Shown: in pieces, positions 1 to 5,223 of the stretch
Layout: every line of letters begins with the position of its first letter
Numbering within the stretch: the first letter of the stretch is position 1
Assembly: GCA_009924885.1 (NCBI GenBank)
Contig: RFQS01000157.1
Coordinates: 1-5,376, forward strand
Reading direction: 5' to 3'
Origin: Pseudomonadota bacterium
GTDB taxonomy: Bacteria > Cyanobacteriota > Vampirovibrionia > LMEP-6097
Length of the DNA: 5,376 nt
Translations under genes and position numbers: made by a program
Notes under the pieces: model-generated
Database searches by the model: none
What the model saw: the letters and a program-made list of their open reading frames with translations, nothing else
Told to the model about the DNA's origin: nothing

Positions 1-84
1 ATCTCTTTTACCATTCCTCTATTGAGACATGACTTTACAGATTTAGACAGACTTACATCTGTATGGATTTTTGAAATATTTTAG
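1..84 (+). CDS. C-terminal fragment of a probable transposase
   Basis: Frame 1 is open from the first base to TAG at 82-84 and gives 27 residues ending TSVWIFEIF. The other two plus frames hit stops within about 32 bases. The stop lies just inside the repeated IS tip, and the last 11 codons are repeated at the right edge on the opposite strand. This placement fits the end of a transposase that begins outside the window. No catalytic residues are visible in so short a piece, so the identification rests on position and repetition only. Confidence 0.4.
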   Translation: MSFTIPLLRHDFTDLDRLTSVWIFEIF

Positions 85-98
85 AATGAGACAGCCCT
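1..98 (+). mobile_element. Partial insertion sequence, one terminus (left edge)
   Basis: Positions 48-98 are repeated perfectly in inverted orientation at 5326-5376. Read from the outer tip inward (minus strand) the end begins AGGGCTGTCTCATTC. Ends containing TGTCTCA occur in several DDE-transposase IS families, but I cannot name the family. The element extends leftward out of the window. An open frame (1-84) stops 14 bases before the tip, the usual position of a transposase stop codon. The first base of the shared block may belong to the target rather than the element. No target duplication can be tested because the other end is outside. The element lies 36 bp beyond the rpsA stop codon. Confidence 0.65.
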
Positions 99-134
99 GT
101 GCCATTACAAAGAAATGAATAAGATTTTTTTTAC

Positions 135-1244
135 TTAATTCGCCGAAGCTATATCTCTCATAGAAAGAAGTATTCTTCTTTCATAAGGAGAAAGCTTTTT
201 AAGAATAACTTCTACTTGCTGACCAACTTCTAAATACTTATCTGGGCTAGCATCTTCATCATCAGTAATTTCATTTGATGGAAGTAAACCTTCTACTCCT
301 GGATAAACTTCTACGAAAGCACCGAAAGCTGTGATCTTAACTACAGCACCAGAAACGATCTGACCTTCAACGAATTTATCTTCGATCTCAGTCCACGGAT
401 CTTGCTCTAAACGCTTTAATGAAAGACTGATCTTACCAGCTTCATCGATTTTAAGAACTTTAACAGAAATGTTATCACCGACTGAAAGTCTTTCTTTAGG
501 GTGATTAATTCTCTGCCATGAAATTTCAGAGACTGGAAGTAAACCATCGATTCCGCCGATGTCGATAAAAGCACCGAACTCAGCTACTCTAACGACAGTA
601 CCAGAAATAACCTGTCCAACTTCAAGCTCAATAAGAGCTTTCTCTCTAAGATTAGCTTTCTCCGCTTCTATAACTACTTTACGAGAACAGATAAGCTTAC
701 GGCTGTTTTTATTAAGCTCAATGATTTTCATCTTCAATAGAGCGCCTTTCTCGTTCTCAATTTCAGAAGCAGCACGTAACTGGCTTGCTGGAACGAAACC
801 TCTAACACCATAGATCTCAATGATAATACCGCCCTTAACAACAGCAATAACTTCACCTTCGACGATCTCATCTTTATTCTTAATCTCTTCAAGCTTAGCC
901 CAGCCTCTAGCTTGAGCTACTCTCTTGTAAGAAAGTAGAAGAGGACCTTTATCGTTCTCTTCTCTGATTACATAAAAATCATATTCTTTAGCTAATTCAA
1001 GTACATCTTTAGGATTTAATTCCTCTTCTTTATTAGCTACTTCTTTATTAGGAAGAAAACCTTCGCTCTTATAACCCACGTCAACAAGTGCGCCATCTTT
1101 ATCAAATCTAGAGACAAAACCTCTAATAATGTCGCCCGCTTTAAAGTCAAACTTATAAGAGTTCTTATCAAGTAAAGAATCAAACTCAATAGCGAGATCC
1201 TCAAATATCATTTCTTCAGGTATCAATTCTAGATTTTTGTTCAT
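135..1244 (-). CDS. rpsA: 30S ribosomal protein S1, four S1 domains
   Basis: Ribosomal protein S1 binds mRNA on the 30S subunit and helps initiation on structured or weakly leadered messages. The 369 residues contain four S1 (OB-fold) repeats at about 36-108, 125-190, 208-277 and 292-364. Repeats 3 and 4 carry the typical core (GTVVRVAEFGAFIDIGG with LLPVSEIS; GAVVKITAFGAFVEV with EGLLPSNEI). The first is more diverged, as is usual for the ribosome-binding repeats. The acidic N-terminal lead with FDSLLDK resembles cyanobacterial S1 as I remember it, though four repeats is more than the three I recall there. The ATG is preceded by AGGA with a 6-base spacer. The gene begins 19 bases after a tRNA-Gly on the same strand, so it is probably co-transcribed with it. 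Downstream are 36 bp and then an IS end; I see no terminator hairpin. Confidence 0.93.
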   Translation of the reverse strand: MNKNLELIPEEMIFEDLAIEFDSLLDKNSYKFDFKAGDIIRGFVSRFDKDGALVDVGYKSEGFLPNKEVANKEEELNPKDVLELAKEYDFYVIREENDKGPLLLSYKRVAQARGWAKLEEIKNKDEIVEGEVIAVVKGGIIIEIYGVRGFVPASQLRAASEIENEKGALLKMKIIELNKNSRKLICSRKVVIEAEKANLREKALIELEVGQVISGTVVRVAEFGAFIDIGGIDGLLPVSEISWQRINHPKERLSVGDNISVKVLKIDEAGKISLSLKRLEQDPWTEIEDKFVEGQIVSGAVVKITAFGAFVEVYPGVEGLLPSNEITDDEDASPDKYLEVGQQVEVILKKLSPYERRILLSMRDIASAN

Positions 1245-1263
1245 TATCAGTCCTAATTACAGA

Positions 1264-1338
1264 TGGAGCGGAAGACGAGATTCGAACTCGCGACCTATTC
1301 CTTGGCAAGGAATTGCTCTACCACTGAGCCACTTCCGC
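1264..1338 (-). tRNA. tRNA-Gly (anticodon GCC), CCA encoded
   Basis: The 75 bases fold into a complete cloverleaf. The acceptor stem is GCGGAAG/CTTCCGC, the D stem GCTC/GAGC, the anticodon stem ATTCC/GGAAT with loop TTGCCAA (anticodon at 1304-1306), the variable loop 5 bases, and the T arm GCGAG-TTCGAAT-CTCGT with one G-T pair. The discriminator base is U, as is normal for bacterial tRNA-Gly, and CCA is encoded. A perfect TATAAT lies 9 bases upstream of the mature 5' end. rpsA starts 19 bases downstream without a terminator. Confidence 0.97.
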
Positions 1339-1347
1339 AGGCAGACT

Positions 1348-1353
1348 ATTATA
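1348..1353 (-). promoter_or_regulatory. -10 box of the tRNA-Gly (and probably rpsA) promoter
   Basis: The minus strand reads TATAAT, a perfect -10 hexamer, ending 9 bases before the tRNA 5' end, so transcription would start at or just before the mature tRNA. I find no convincing -35 hexamer at 16-18 bases. The sequence TGCTAATATAAT includes a TG upstream, but its spacing is not the standard extended -10. Confidence 0.5.
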
Positions 1354-1360
1354 TTAGCAA

Positions 1361-1387
1361 ATTATCCTGCCTATTTTCTAGGATAAT
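1361..1387. repeat. Perfect 8-bp inverted repeat between the coiled-coil gene and tRNA-Gly
   Basis: ATTATCCT at 1361-1368 and AGGATAAT at 1380-1387 are perfect inverted copies around an 11-base loop. The pair lies just upstream of the tRNA -10 box and 54 bp beyond the stop of the minus-strand gene at 1442. As minus-strand RNA it could be a weak terminator for the coaD operon, but only two U follow, so it is not a canonical intrinsic terminator. It could instead be a regulator-binding site overlapping the -35 region of the tRNA/rpsA promoter. Confidence 0.4.
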
Positions 1388-1441
1388 GATTAAATTTTTT
1401 GGATGTGTTGCCGAACTCCAATTTCTGCGTTTTCGCCATTC

Positions 1442-2044
1442 TTATGACAGATGTAAATCTTTCTCTTTTAACTCTGAGAAAAAACTCTTACCTTTAACAT
1501 TTAATTCATCTATTTTCCTAACTACATCATTTTCTATATAGCTGAGAATCTGCTGCGCGTAATTATCAGCATCTTCTTTAATTCTTCTAGCTTTAAGTAA
1601 AGCCTGCTCTTCAAATCTCTGAGCCTTTTCTATAGCTTGCATTCTGATAGCTTCAGCATCTGACTCAGCGTCTTTTGTTAATCTTTTGGCGTGTTCACTG
1701 CATTCATTAAATAAACTTTTAGCCTCATGTTCAGCTGATCTTTTTATTTGACTTTCATCTAAAAGCTTCTCTGCTTGATCTTTAGCCCTAATAAGCATAG
1801 TTTCGCATTCTTGCTTAGTCCTATTAAGAAGATCATCAGCCTGTTTCCTCGCCTCAGTAATTTCCTTATCTCTTTTCTCAATAAGCTGCCTAGCCTCTTT
1901 TATTTCTTCTGGGATAGTCGCATAAAGATCTTCAAAGGCTCTCATCAAGTACTCTGGATCAATCATTTTCTGATTAATCATCGGTATGTTCTTAGCCTGC
2001 TCTATATATTCGCCGATTTCATCTAGTTTGCTGAAAATATCCAA
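1442..2044 (-). CDS. Coiled-coil DivIVA/ATP-synthase-b-like protein linked to coaD (Cdv3-like)
   Basis: The 200-residue protein is mostly charged heptad-type helix, about residues 40-185, rich in A, E, K, Q and R, with no signal peptide or membrane segment. The pattern KLDEIGEYIEQAKNIP-MINQKMIDPEYL followed by a long coil matches, from memory, the cyanobacterial protein encoded next to coaD. That protein is often named ATP synthase subunit b-like or DivIVA-like, and in some species is the division protein Cdv3. A role in cell division or polar scaffolding is inference. The start is TTG. It is supported by GGAGGG 8 bases upstream and because the conserved N-terminal segment begins directly after it; the next Met is about 20 residues in. 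It overlaps the 3' end of coaD by 26 bp, so the two genes form an operon. It is not the ATPase b subunit itself, because there is no N-terminal membrane helix. Confidence 0.75.
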   Translation of the reverse strand: MDIFSKLDEIGEYIEQAKNIPMINQKMIDPEYLMRAFEDLYATIPEEIKEARQLIEKRDKEITEARKQADDLLNRTKQECETMLIRAKDQAEKLLDESQIKRSAEHEAKSLFNECSEHAKRLTKDAESDAEAIRMQAIEKAQRFEEQALLKARRIKEDADNYAQQILSYIENDVVRKIDELNVKGKSFFSELKEKDLHLS

Positions 2045-2546
2045 TATTTCTTCCCTCCAAATATTTACTCACACAATCTGGAACGAGAGTGCTTACATCT
2101 CCCCCCAATTCTAGCAATTCCCACACCCTGCTTGCCCTTATAAAAGAATATTCCGGGCTAGTCATCAAAAAAACAGTCTCAATAGAATCCTTATATCCTT
2201 TTAGAGATAGTGATCTATTTATCTGTGACATCTCTAGCTCCTGCTCAAAATCATTAGCAGCACGAATTCCTCTCAATAATAATCTATAATCATTTGCTCT
2301 TGCATAATCTATAACCAAGCCCTCAACTATCGACACCTTAACATTCGGCAGATTAGCCGTAGCTGTTTTAACTAAAGATTCTCTCTCCTTTGCATTTAAG
2401 ATAGATTTCTTCCTAGAGTTACTAGCTATAGCGATTTCGACACAGTCAAAAAGCTCCACCGCTCTTGCAAGCACGTCTAGATGCCCTAAAGTAAAAGGAT
2501 CGAAACTTCCTGGATAAAGAGCTTTTTTAGCAGGCATTAGTTTCAT
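2019..2546 (-). CDS. coaD: Phosphopantetheine adenylyltransferase
   Basis: CoaD transfers AMP from ATP to 4'-phosphopantetheine, giving dephospho-CoA and pyrophosphate, the penultimate step of coenzyme A synthesis in the cytosol. The 175 residues carry the nucleotidyltransferase signature ALYPGSFDPFTLGH with the TxGH motif at 19-22 (catalytic His22), the basic KK at 46-47, RGIRA at 92-96 followed by DFEQELEM and NR, and the C-terminal GGDVSTLVP. The ATP-phosphate loop normally reads SFISSS; here it reads SFIRAS (134-139), a visible departure. There is also a short insertion before IETVFLM, and the C-terminus is slightly longer than the usual 160 or so residues. The ATG at 2546 has AAAGG 8 bases upstream; the internal Met4 has no SD. 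It heads an operon with the overlapping coiled-coil gene and diverges from the 670-residue gene. Confidence 0.95.
   Translation of the reverse strand: MKLMPAKKALYPGSFDPFTLGHLDVLARAVELFDCVEIAIASNSRKKSILNAKERESLVKTATANLPNVKVSIVEGLVIDYARANDYRLLLRGIRAANDFEQELEMSQINRSLSLKGYKDSIETVFLMTSPEYSFIRASRVWELLELGGDVSTLVPDCVSKYLEGRNIGYFQQTR
2053..2058 (-). promoter_or_regulatory. Strong Shine-Dalgarno for the TTG-started coiled-coil gene
   Basis: The minus strand reads GGAGGG, 8 bases before the TTG at 2044-2042. It lies inside the coaD coding sequence, 32 bp before the coaD stop. It decides the start codon and implies independent initiation on the coaD message rather than simple reinitiation. Confidence 0.75.
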
Positions 2547-2673
2547 CTTATTACCTTTAGTCTCTTATGTAAAACTAAATCACCCGATATTAGAGTTTTT
2601 TCATTTGATATTACTTTGATTAATATTTATTTATTCCGTATTACATTTTCCAGTAAATTATCTGTTACTTGTA

Positions 2674-2679
2674 TATAAT
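2674..2679 (+). promoter_or_regulatory. Candidate -10 box for the 670-residue gene
   Basis: A perfect TATAAT is conserved in both repeat copies (the second at 5283-5288), preceded in both by CTTG two bases upstream (CTTGTATATAAT here, CTTGTTTATAAT there). No good -35 lies at the right distance. Transcription would begin inside the following palindrome and give a leader of about 110 bases. Confidence 0.4.
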
Positions 2680-2680
2680 A

Positions 2681-2692
2681 TATTACGTAATA
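2681..2692. promoter_or_regulatory. 12-bp palindrome TATTACGTAATA, possible operator
   Basis: This perfect palindrome lies 1 bp after the TATAAT and is repeated exactly at 5290-5301. Its position over the expected transcription start is typical of a repressor operator. No regulator gene in the window can be matched to it. Confidence 0.4.
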
Positions 2693-2785
2693 CTTGACTA
2701 AGCTCCTCACATGACTTCTTTCAAGCTAAATTGCATAACTGGGCCTTTCTGTCCTCATAAAGACAAGTCAGCGCCAACATTCCGA

Positions 2786-2792
2786 GGGAGGG
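2786..2792 (+). promoter_or_regulatory. Strong Shine-Dalgarno deciding a TTG start
   Basis: GGGAGGG lies 6 bases before the TTG at 2799. An in-frame TGA directly precedes the TTG (2796-2798), so no longer start is possible, and no ATG or GTG with a comparable site lies nearby. Confidence 0.75.
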
Positions 2793-2798
2793 CTCTGA

Positions 2799-4811
2799 TT
2801 GGTTAGTACTGCTATAGGTACAAACAAGAGCTTTCTAGAACAAGGAGTAAATCCGAACACCCCAACAAACCCAGAACCAACTGGGGCGATTTTTAACGCC
2901 GCTAAAGCTTTTAATCAAGGTTTAAAAGGAGAAGTCTCTTCTGCTAGGTCTGATAAGATTAACCCAAAAAATAAAAAGCCTATCTACGATAAATCGATAT
3001 CTGGCTACCATGCTGATAATTATTATGGCGAGCGAAATTGGAACAAAGGCTTTGCTTATTCTCTTTGGGAAAGTGTTCTAAAATCTTGGACTAATGCTTT
3101 ATTAACGAGTTCCTCAGCAGAAGCAGTAGTAAATGCGATCATCCAAGAAGGTGACGCGACCAAGCTATCAAACAATTTAGATGAGCACTGTAAGGAATTA
3201 AAGAACCTTCTTACAAGCAAAAACCTCTCGGAGACAGAGAGAGAAGCAACTCTTCAGCAGATCAAAAAGCTTGAAGCTGCAAAAATTGATCCAAATAGTA
3301 TCGAATACAACGCCTTAAACAATAATATTGAAAAAACCTTTTCTGACTCATTCCTGTCACGCCTAGTCACAGACATTGGCGTAGATCAATCTATCTCTGC
3401 TTTTCGTCGAATTTTCCCTGACTTTTCTAAAAAATATCCAATAATTAATACGCTTATTGGTGACATTGTCGCAAGACCATTAACTTTTATTCTAAGAACT
3501 ATTACCGCAGAAAATAATATACTGACTAACTCTTCAAACCATGGAGGCAAAGTGAGCCCTGAGCAGCAAATCATAATCGAAGCCATGAAAGATACTGGTG
3601 TAGCTAAAGTAATTGGGTGGATAAGAGGAGAAAATGAAAATGGCGAGAAGAATTTTAGACTTGTAAATAAAGGAAATGGTGAATTAGTCAGAGAGGAGGC
3701 TGGCTTTAATCTTAAAAAAATCCTTGATCCATTTGTGAATAACGTAAACAAGTACCTTCTTGGCATTACATCTGGTGAGACACTAAAAGACGCACAGGGT
3801 CAAATCCTCTATTCTACAAACTCTCGCGGTGAAAAAGAAGAAATTAAATCACTCGCAAAATTCAACCCTATTCATTTTGGCATAACATCCCTAGCCAGCC
3901 TTGGTTTAACAGCACTCACCTTAGATAAAAAAGCTCAAGCAACAGGCTTCCAAGATGCTAATACTCCGTTAAAAGCCTTCGGCTCAATGATACTCAGTAA
4001 CGCAAATCGCATAGACTCTGCCATGACCAGCTACGCACATGCCTCAGTTCGCAAAGGCGAATCGTTTATGGGTACTTTCCATAATATTATTCCGAAAAAA
4101 CTACTAATGCCTATGTGCCAGAATTTCATGAAAGGATTATCAAATCTACTACCTGGCGAGATACTCAACCCTGCCACCAAGTCTATACTATTGAATATGC
4201 TTGTGGAATTCATCGCTCCACCTTTTGTACAGAGCTTTATGCCAAAATCAGAGAAGAGAGCCATTGACAATGATACTCAATTCGTTTCTCATTCATTAAT
4301 AAAACCTCCTCTGTCTGAACTTATAAACGTCATTAAAAAAGGCTGGATGTGGTGGGGTAAAAACTTCCACGCCGCAGTGGGCACCTATCCTGCTGTAATA
4401 AAATTAACTCTGACATCGAGTCCTTTCTGGCTTATCCAGCAAATCACTAGTAAATTAACAGGACGCGCTCCAAAAGATATACCTGGATTATTTAAAGAGA
4501 AGGAAGAAGAGGTTTTCGCGAAAGAATTACCAGATCACTTAGCAAGCTATAAAGATACAGGCATTGGTAAAACTGCTTTCCTAGCCTTCAAGAGCATTCT
4601 AAAAACCCCACTCAACGTCACAGATTGGTTAATAAAATCACGAGAAGCCAATAAGATTTATTCTAATCTGACGAGCAATATTGCATCAGCAGCTAATCTT
4701 AAAAATACGCTCAAAGAGCGCATCCACACTAACGTCGTTAACAATATCGCACCAACAGCTAAGCTGAGAGAGATAATTGAGGGAAAGCAGCTAGCTCAAG
4801 CTTTGAACTAA
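2799..4811 (+). CDS. Uncharacterised 670-residue protein
   Basis: I do not recognise a family. The start is TTG, fixed by a strong SD and an upstream in-frame stop. Residues 1-80 are polar and rich in N, P, S and K, probably disordered, with no signal peptide. Residues 120-180 are charged helix (LDEHCKELKNLL, ETEREATLQQIKKLEA). The rest is largely helical, with moderately hydrophobic stretches at about 211-233, 355-375, 462-480 and 528-548. The strongest is GITSLASLGLTALTL, which could touch a membrane. There is an aromatic cluster, GWMWWGKNF, at 515-523. Cysteines are only C131 and C440, and no catalytic motif is evident. It has a duplicated promoter-like repeat upstream and ends 10 bp from a convergent small gene. 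It may be a lineage-specific peripheral-membrane or translocated protein, but this is only a guess. Confidence 0.85.
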   Translation: MVSTAIGTNKSFLEQGVNPNTPTNPEPTGAIFNAAKAFNQGLKGEVSSARSDKINPKNKKPIYDKSISGYHADNYYGERNWNKGFAYSLWESVLKSWTNALLTSSSAEAVVNAIIQEGDATKLSNNLDEHCKELKNLLTSKNLSETEREATLQQIKKLEAAKIDPNSIEYNALNNNIEKTFSDSFLSRLVTDIGVDQSISAFRRIFPDFSKKYPIINTLIGDIVARPLTFILRTITAENNILTNSSNHGGKVSPEQQIIIEAMKDTGVAKVIGWIRGENENGEKNFRLVNKGNGELVREEAGFNLKKILDPFVNNVNKYLLGITSGETLKDAQGQILYSTNSRGEKEEIKSLAKFNPIHFGITSLASLGLTALTLDKKAQATGFQDANTPLKAFGSMILSNANRIDSAMTSYAHASVRKGESFMGTFHNIIPKKLLMPMCQNFMKGLSNLLPGEILNPATKSILLNMLVEFIAPPFVQSFMPKSEKRAIDNDTQFVSHSLIKPPLSELINVIKKGWMWWGKNFHAAVGTYPAVIKLTLTSSPFWLIQQITSKLTGRAPKDIPGLFKEKEEEVFAKELPDHLASYKDTGIGKTAFLAFKSILKTPLNVTDWLIKSREANKIYSNLTSNIASAANLKNTLKERIHTNVVNNIAPTAKLREIIEGKQLAQALN

Positions 4812-4821
4812 ATGACTAGAA

Positions 4822-5004
4822 CTAAATCGCGCACAGTTGTGCTGCTTGATTGCGACGCTGACCAGCACTGAAAGCCACTGAAGATTCACCAGAATCTTTA
4901 CTATGCGACGCATTAGCATCAGGAGTCTTATGCCCCAAGCGATCAACACCATAAAAAATTCCAAAAGGTACACCTAGAAGAAAAAGAGCAGAAACAGGGT
5001 TCAT
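4822..5004 (-). CDS. Small single-helix membrane-type protein (60 residues)
   Basis: The ATG is preceded by GGGGAGG with a 7-base spacer, which makes translation likely. Residues 3-20 form one hydrophobic segment (VSALFLLGVPFGIFYGV) containing G11-x3-G15-x3-G19, a glycine-zipper pattern known from helix packing in membranes. Residues 24-48 are a polar tail rich in Ser, Ala and Asp. QRR follows at 49-51, and the end is hydrophobic (LCAI). It could be an inner-membrane microprotein, a type I toxin-like peptide or an uncleaved signal-anchored peptide; the sequence does not decide. A 9-codon leader ORF overlaps its start codon. It converges on the 670-residue gene with 10 bp between stops and no terminator between them, so the transcripts probably overlap. 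Confidence 0.65.
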   Translation of the reverse strand: MNPVSALFLLGVPFGIFYGVDRLGHKTPDANASHSKDSGESSVAFSAGQRRNQAAQLCAI

Positions 5005-5030
5005 AAAAGAACCTCCCCAGATAGAAACAT
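5001..5030 (-). CDS. Nine-codon leader ORF coupled to the 60-residue gene
   Basis: The ATG at 5030-5028 follows GAGGAGGG with a 4-base spacer and encodes MFLSGEVLL. Its TGA stop (5003-5001) overlaps the ATG of the next gene (5004-5002) as ATGA, the classic geometry of translational coupling. The SD of the small gene lies inside the leader ORF. It is too short for an independent function to be argued. Its role is probably to control or boost translation of the downstream gene. Confidence 0.45.
   Translation of the reverse strand: MFLSGEVLL
5012..5018 (-). promoter_or_regulatory. Shine-Dalgarno of the 60-residue gene
   Basis: The minus strand reads GGGGAGG, 7 bases before the ATG at 5004. It is the main evidence that this short frame, rather than the overlapping GTG-started frame at 4973, is translated. 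Confidence 0.7.
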
Positions 5031-5034
5031 AAAT

Positions 5035-5042
5035 CCCTCCTC
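5035..5042 (-). promoter_or_regulatory. Shine-Dalgarno of the nine-codon leader ORF
   Basis: The minus strand reads GAGGAGGG, 4 bases before the leader ATG. With the preceding bases it forms TGTGAGGAG (5045-5037), the exact complement of CTCCTCACA found in both copies of the promoter-like repeat (2703-2711, 5312-5320). Confidence 0.5.
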
Positions 5043-5223
5043 ACACAATAAATAAGATTTACAGTTTTTAAATTTTTTTAAAGTTTTACGACTCTCGCCA
5101 ACCAGATTTGATACAGAAACACGGAAAGTTATTAATTTGGTTTTTACTATAATATCGCACAAATCTTACAATTGCTACATTATTTACAATTATTTAAGAT
5201 TTATCCTGTTCTTGCTAGCCGAA
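5043..5223. other. AT-rich non-coding stretch upstream of the small gene
   Basis: I find no gene here. It holds TATAAT on the plus strand (5148-5153) and TATTAT on the minus strand (5149-5154), either of which could be a -10, without a convincing -35. It also holds an inverted repeat AAATCTTA (5161-5168) / TAAGATTT (5195-5202) with a 26-base spacer. The minus-strand promoter for the leader ORF and 60-residue gene should lie here. The plus strand has an A/T run at 5067-5084 with no GC-rich stem, so no terminator is called. Confidence 0.4.

Larger units (their letters stand above)
2619..2716 (+). repeat. Direct repeat copy 1: promoter-like module upstream of the 670-residue gene
   Basis: This segment aligns with 5224-5325. 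The first half is diverged, with substitutions and about 4 bases of gaps, while the last 43 bp (2674-2716) are identical to 5283-5325. The identical part contains TATAAT, then the palindrome TATTACGTAATA, then TTGACT and CTCCTCACATGACT. The pair GTATTAC (2638-2644) and GTAATAC (2687-2693) also forms an inverted repeat around the TATAAT in this copy. Conservation concentrated at the 3' side suggests selection on a promoter, operator and 5' leader. Confidence 0.8.
2547..2798. promoter_or_regulatory. Divergent intergenic region between coaD and the 670-residue gene
   Basis: This 252-bp AT-rich stretch must carry promoters for both directions. The coaD-proximal part (2547-2618) contains TAATAT on the minus strand at 2587-2592 as a possible -10, without a recognisable -35. 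The middle (2619-2716) is the first copy of a repeat also found at 5224-5325. The rest (2717-2798) is a GC-richer untranslated leader ending in the SD at 2786-2792. No RNA gene or riboswitch fold is recognised. Confidence 0.5.

Noticed and set aside
559..813. Plus-strand 84-residue frame opposite rpsA
   Set aside because: It is a shadow of the conserved S1 gene, with low-complexity Ser/Leu composition typical of antisense frames.
1263..1541. Plus-strand frame of 92 residues starting MERKTRFELATYSLA
   Set aside because: It is the antisense of tRNA-Gly followed by intergenic and coding antisense sequence; this N-terminus is a well-known spurious translation of tRNA genes.
1775..2289. Plus-strand frames opposite the coiled-coil gene and coaD (1775-2026, 2089-2289)
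   Set aside because: These are shadow frames without recognisable content, opposite conserved genes.
3386..4270. Minus-strand frames inside the 670-residue gene (3386-3766, 4031-4270)
   Set aside because: They lie wholly within a long, well-started plus-strand gene and have no convincing signals of their own.
4551..4578. GIGKTA in the 670-residue protein as a Walker A motif
   Set aside because: The P-loop needs GxxxxGK[ST]; the first glycine is missing (Lys at that place) and no Walker B follows.
4831..4842. GCACAGTTGTGC as a transcription terminator between the convergent genes
   Set aside because: The stem has only 4 pairs and no U run follows on either strand; it lies inside the small gene's coding sequence.
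4791..4973. Minus-strand 60-residue frame starting at GTG, hydrophobic
   Set aside because: It has no SD, overlaps the better-supported 60-residue gene in another frame and runs into the end of the 670-residue gene.
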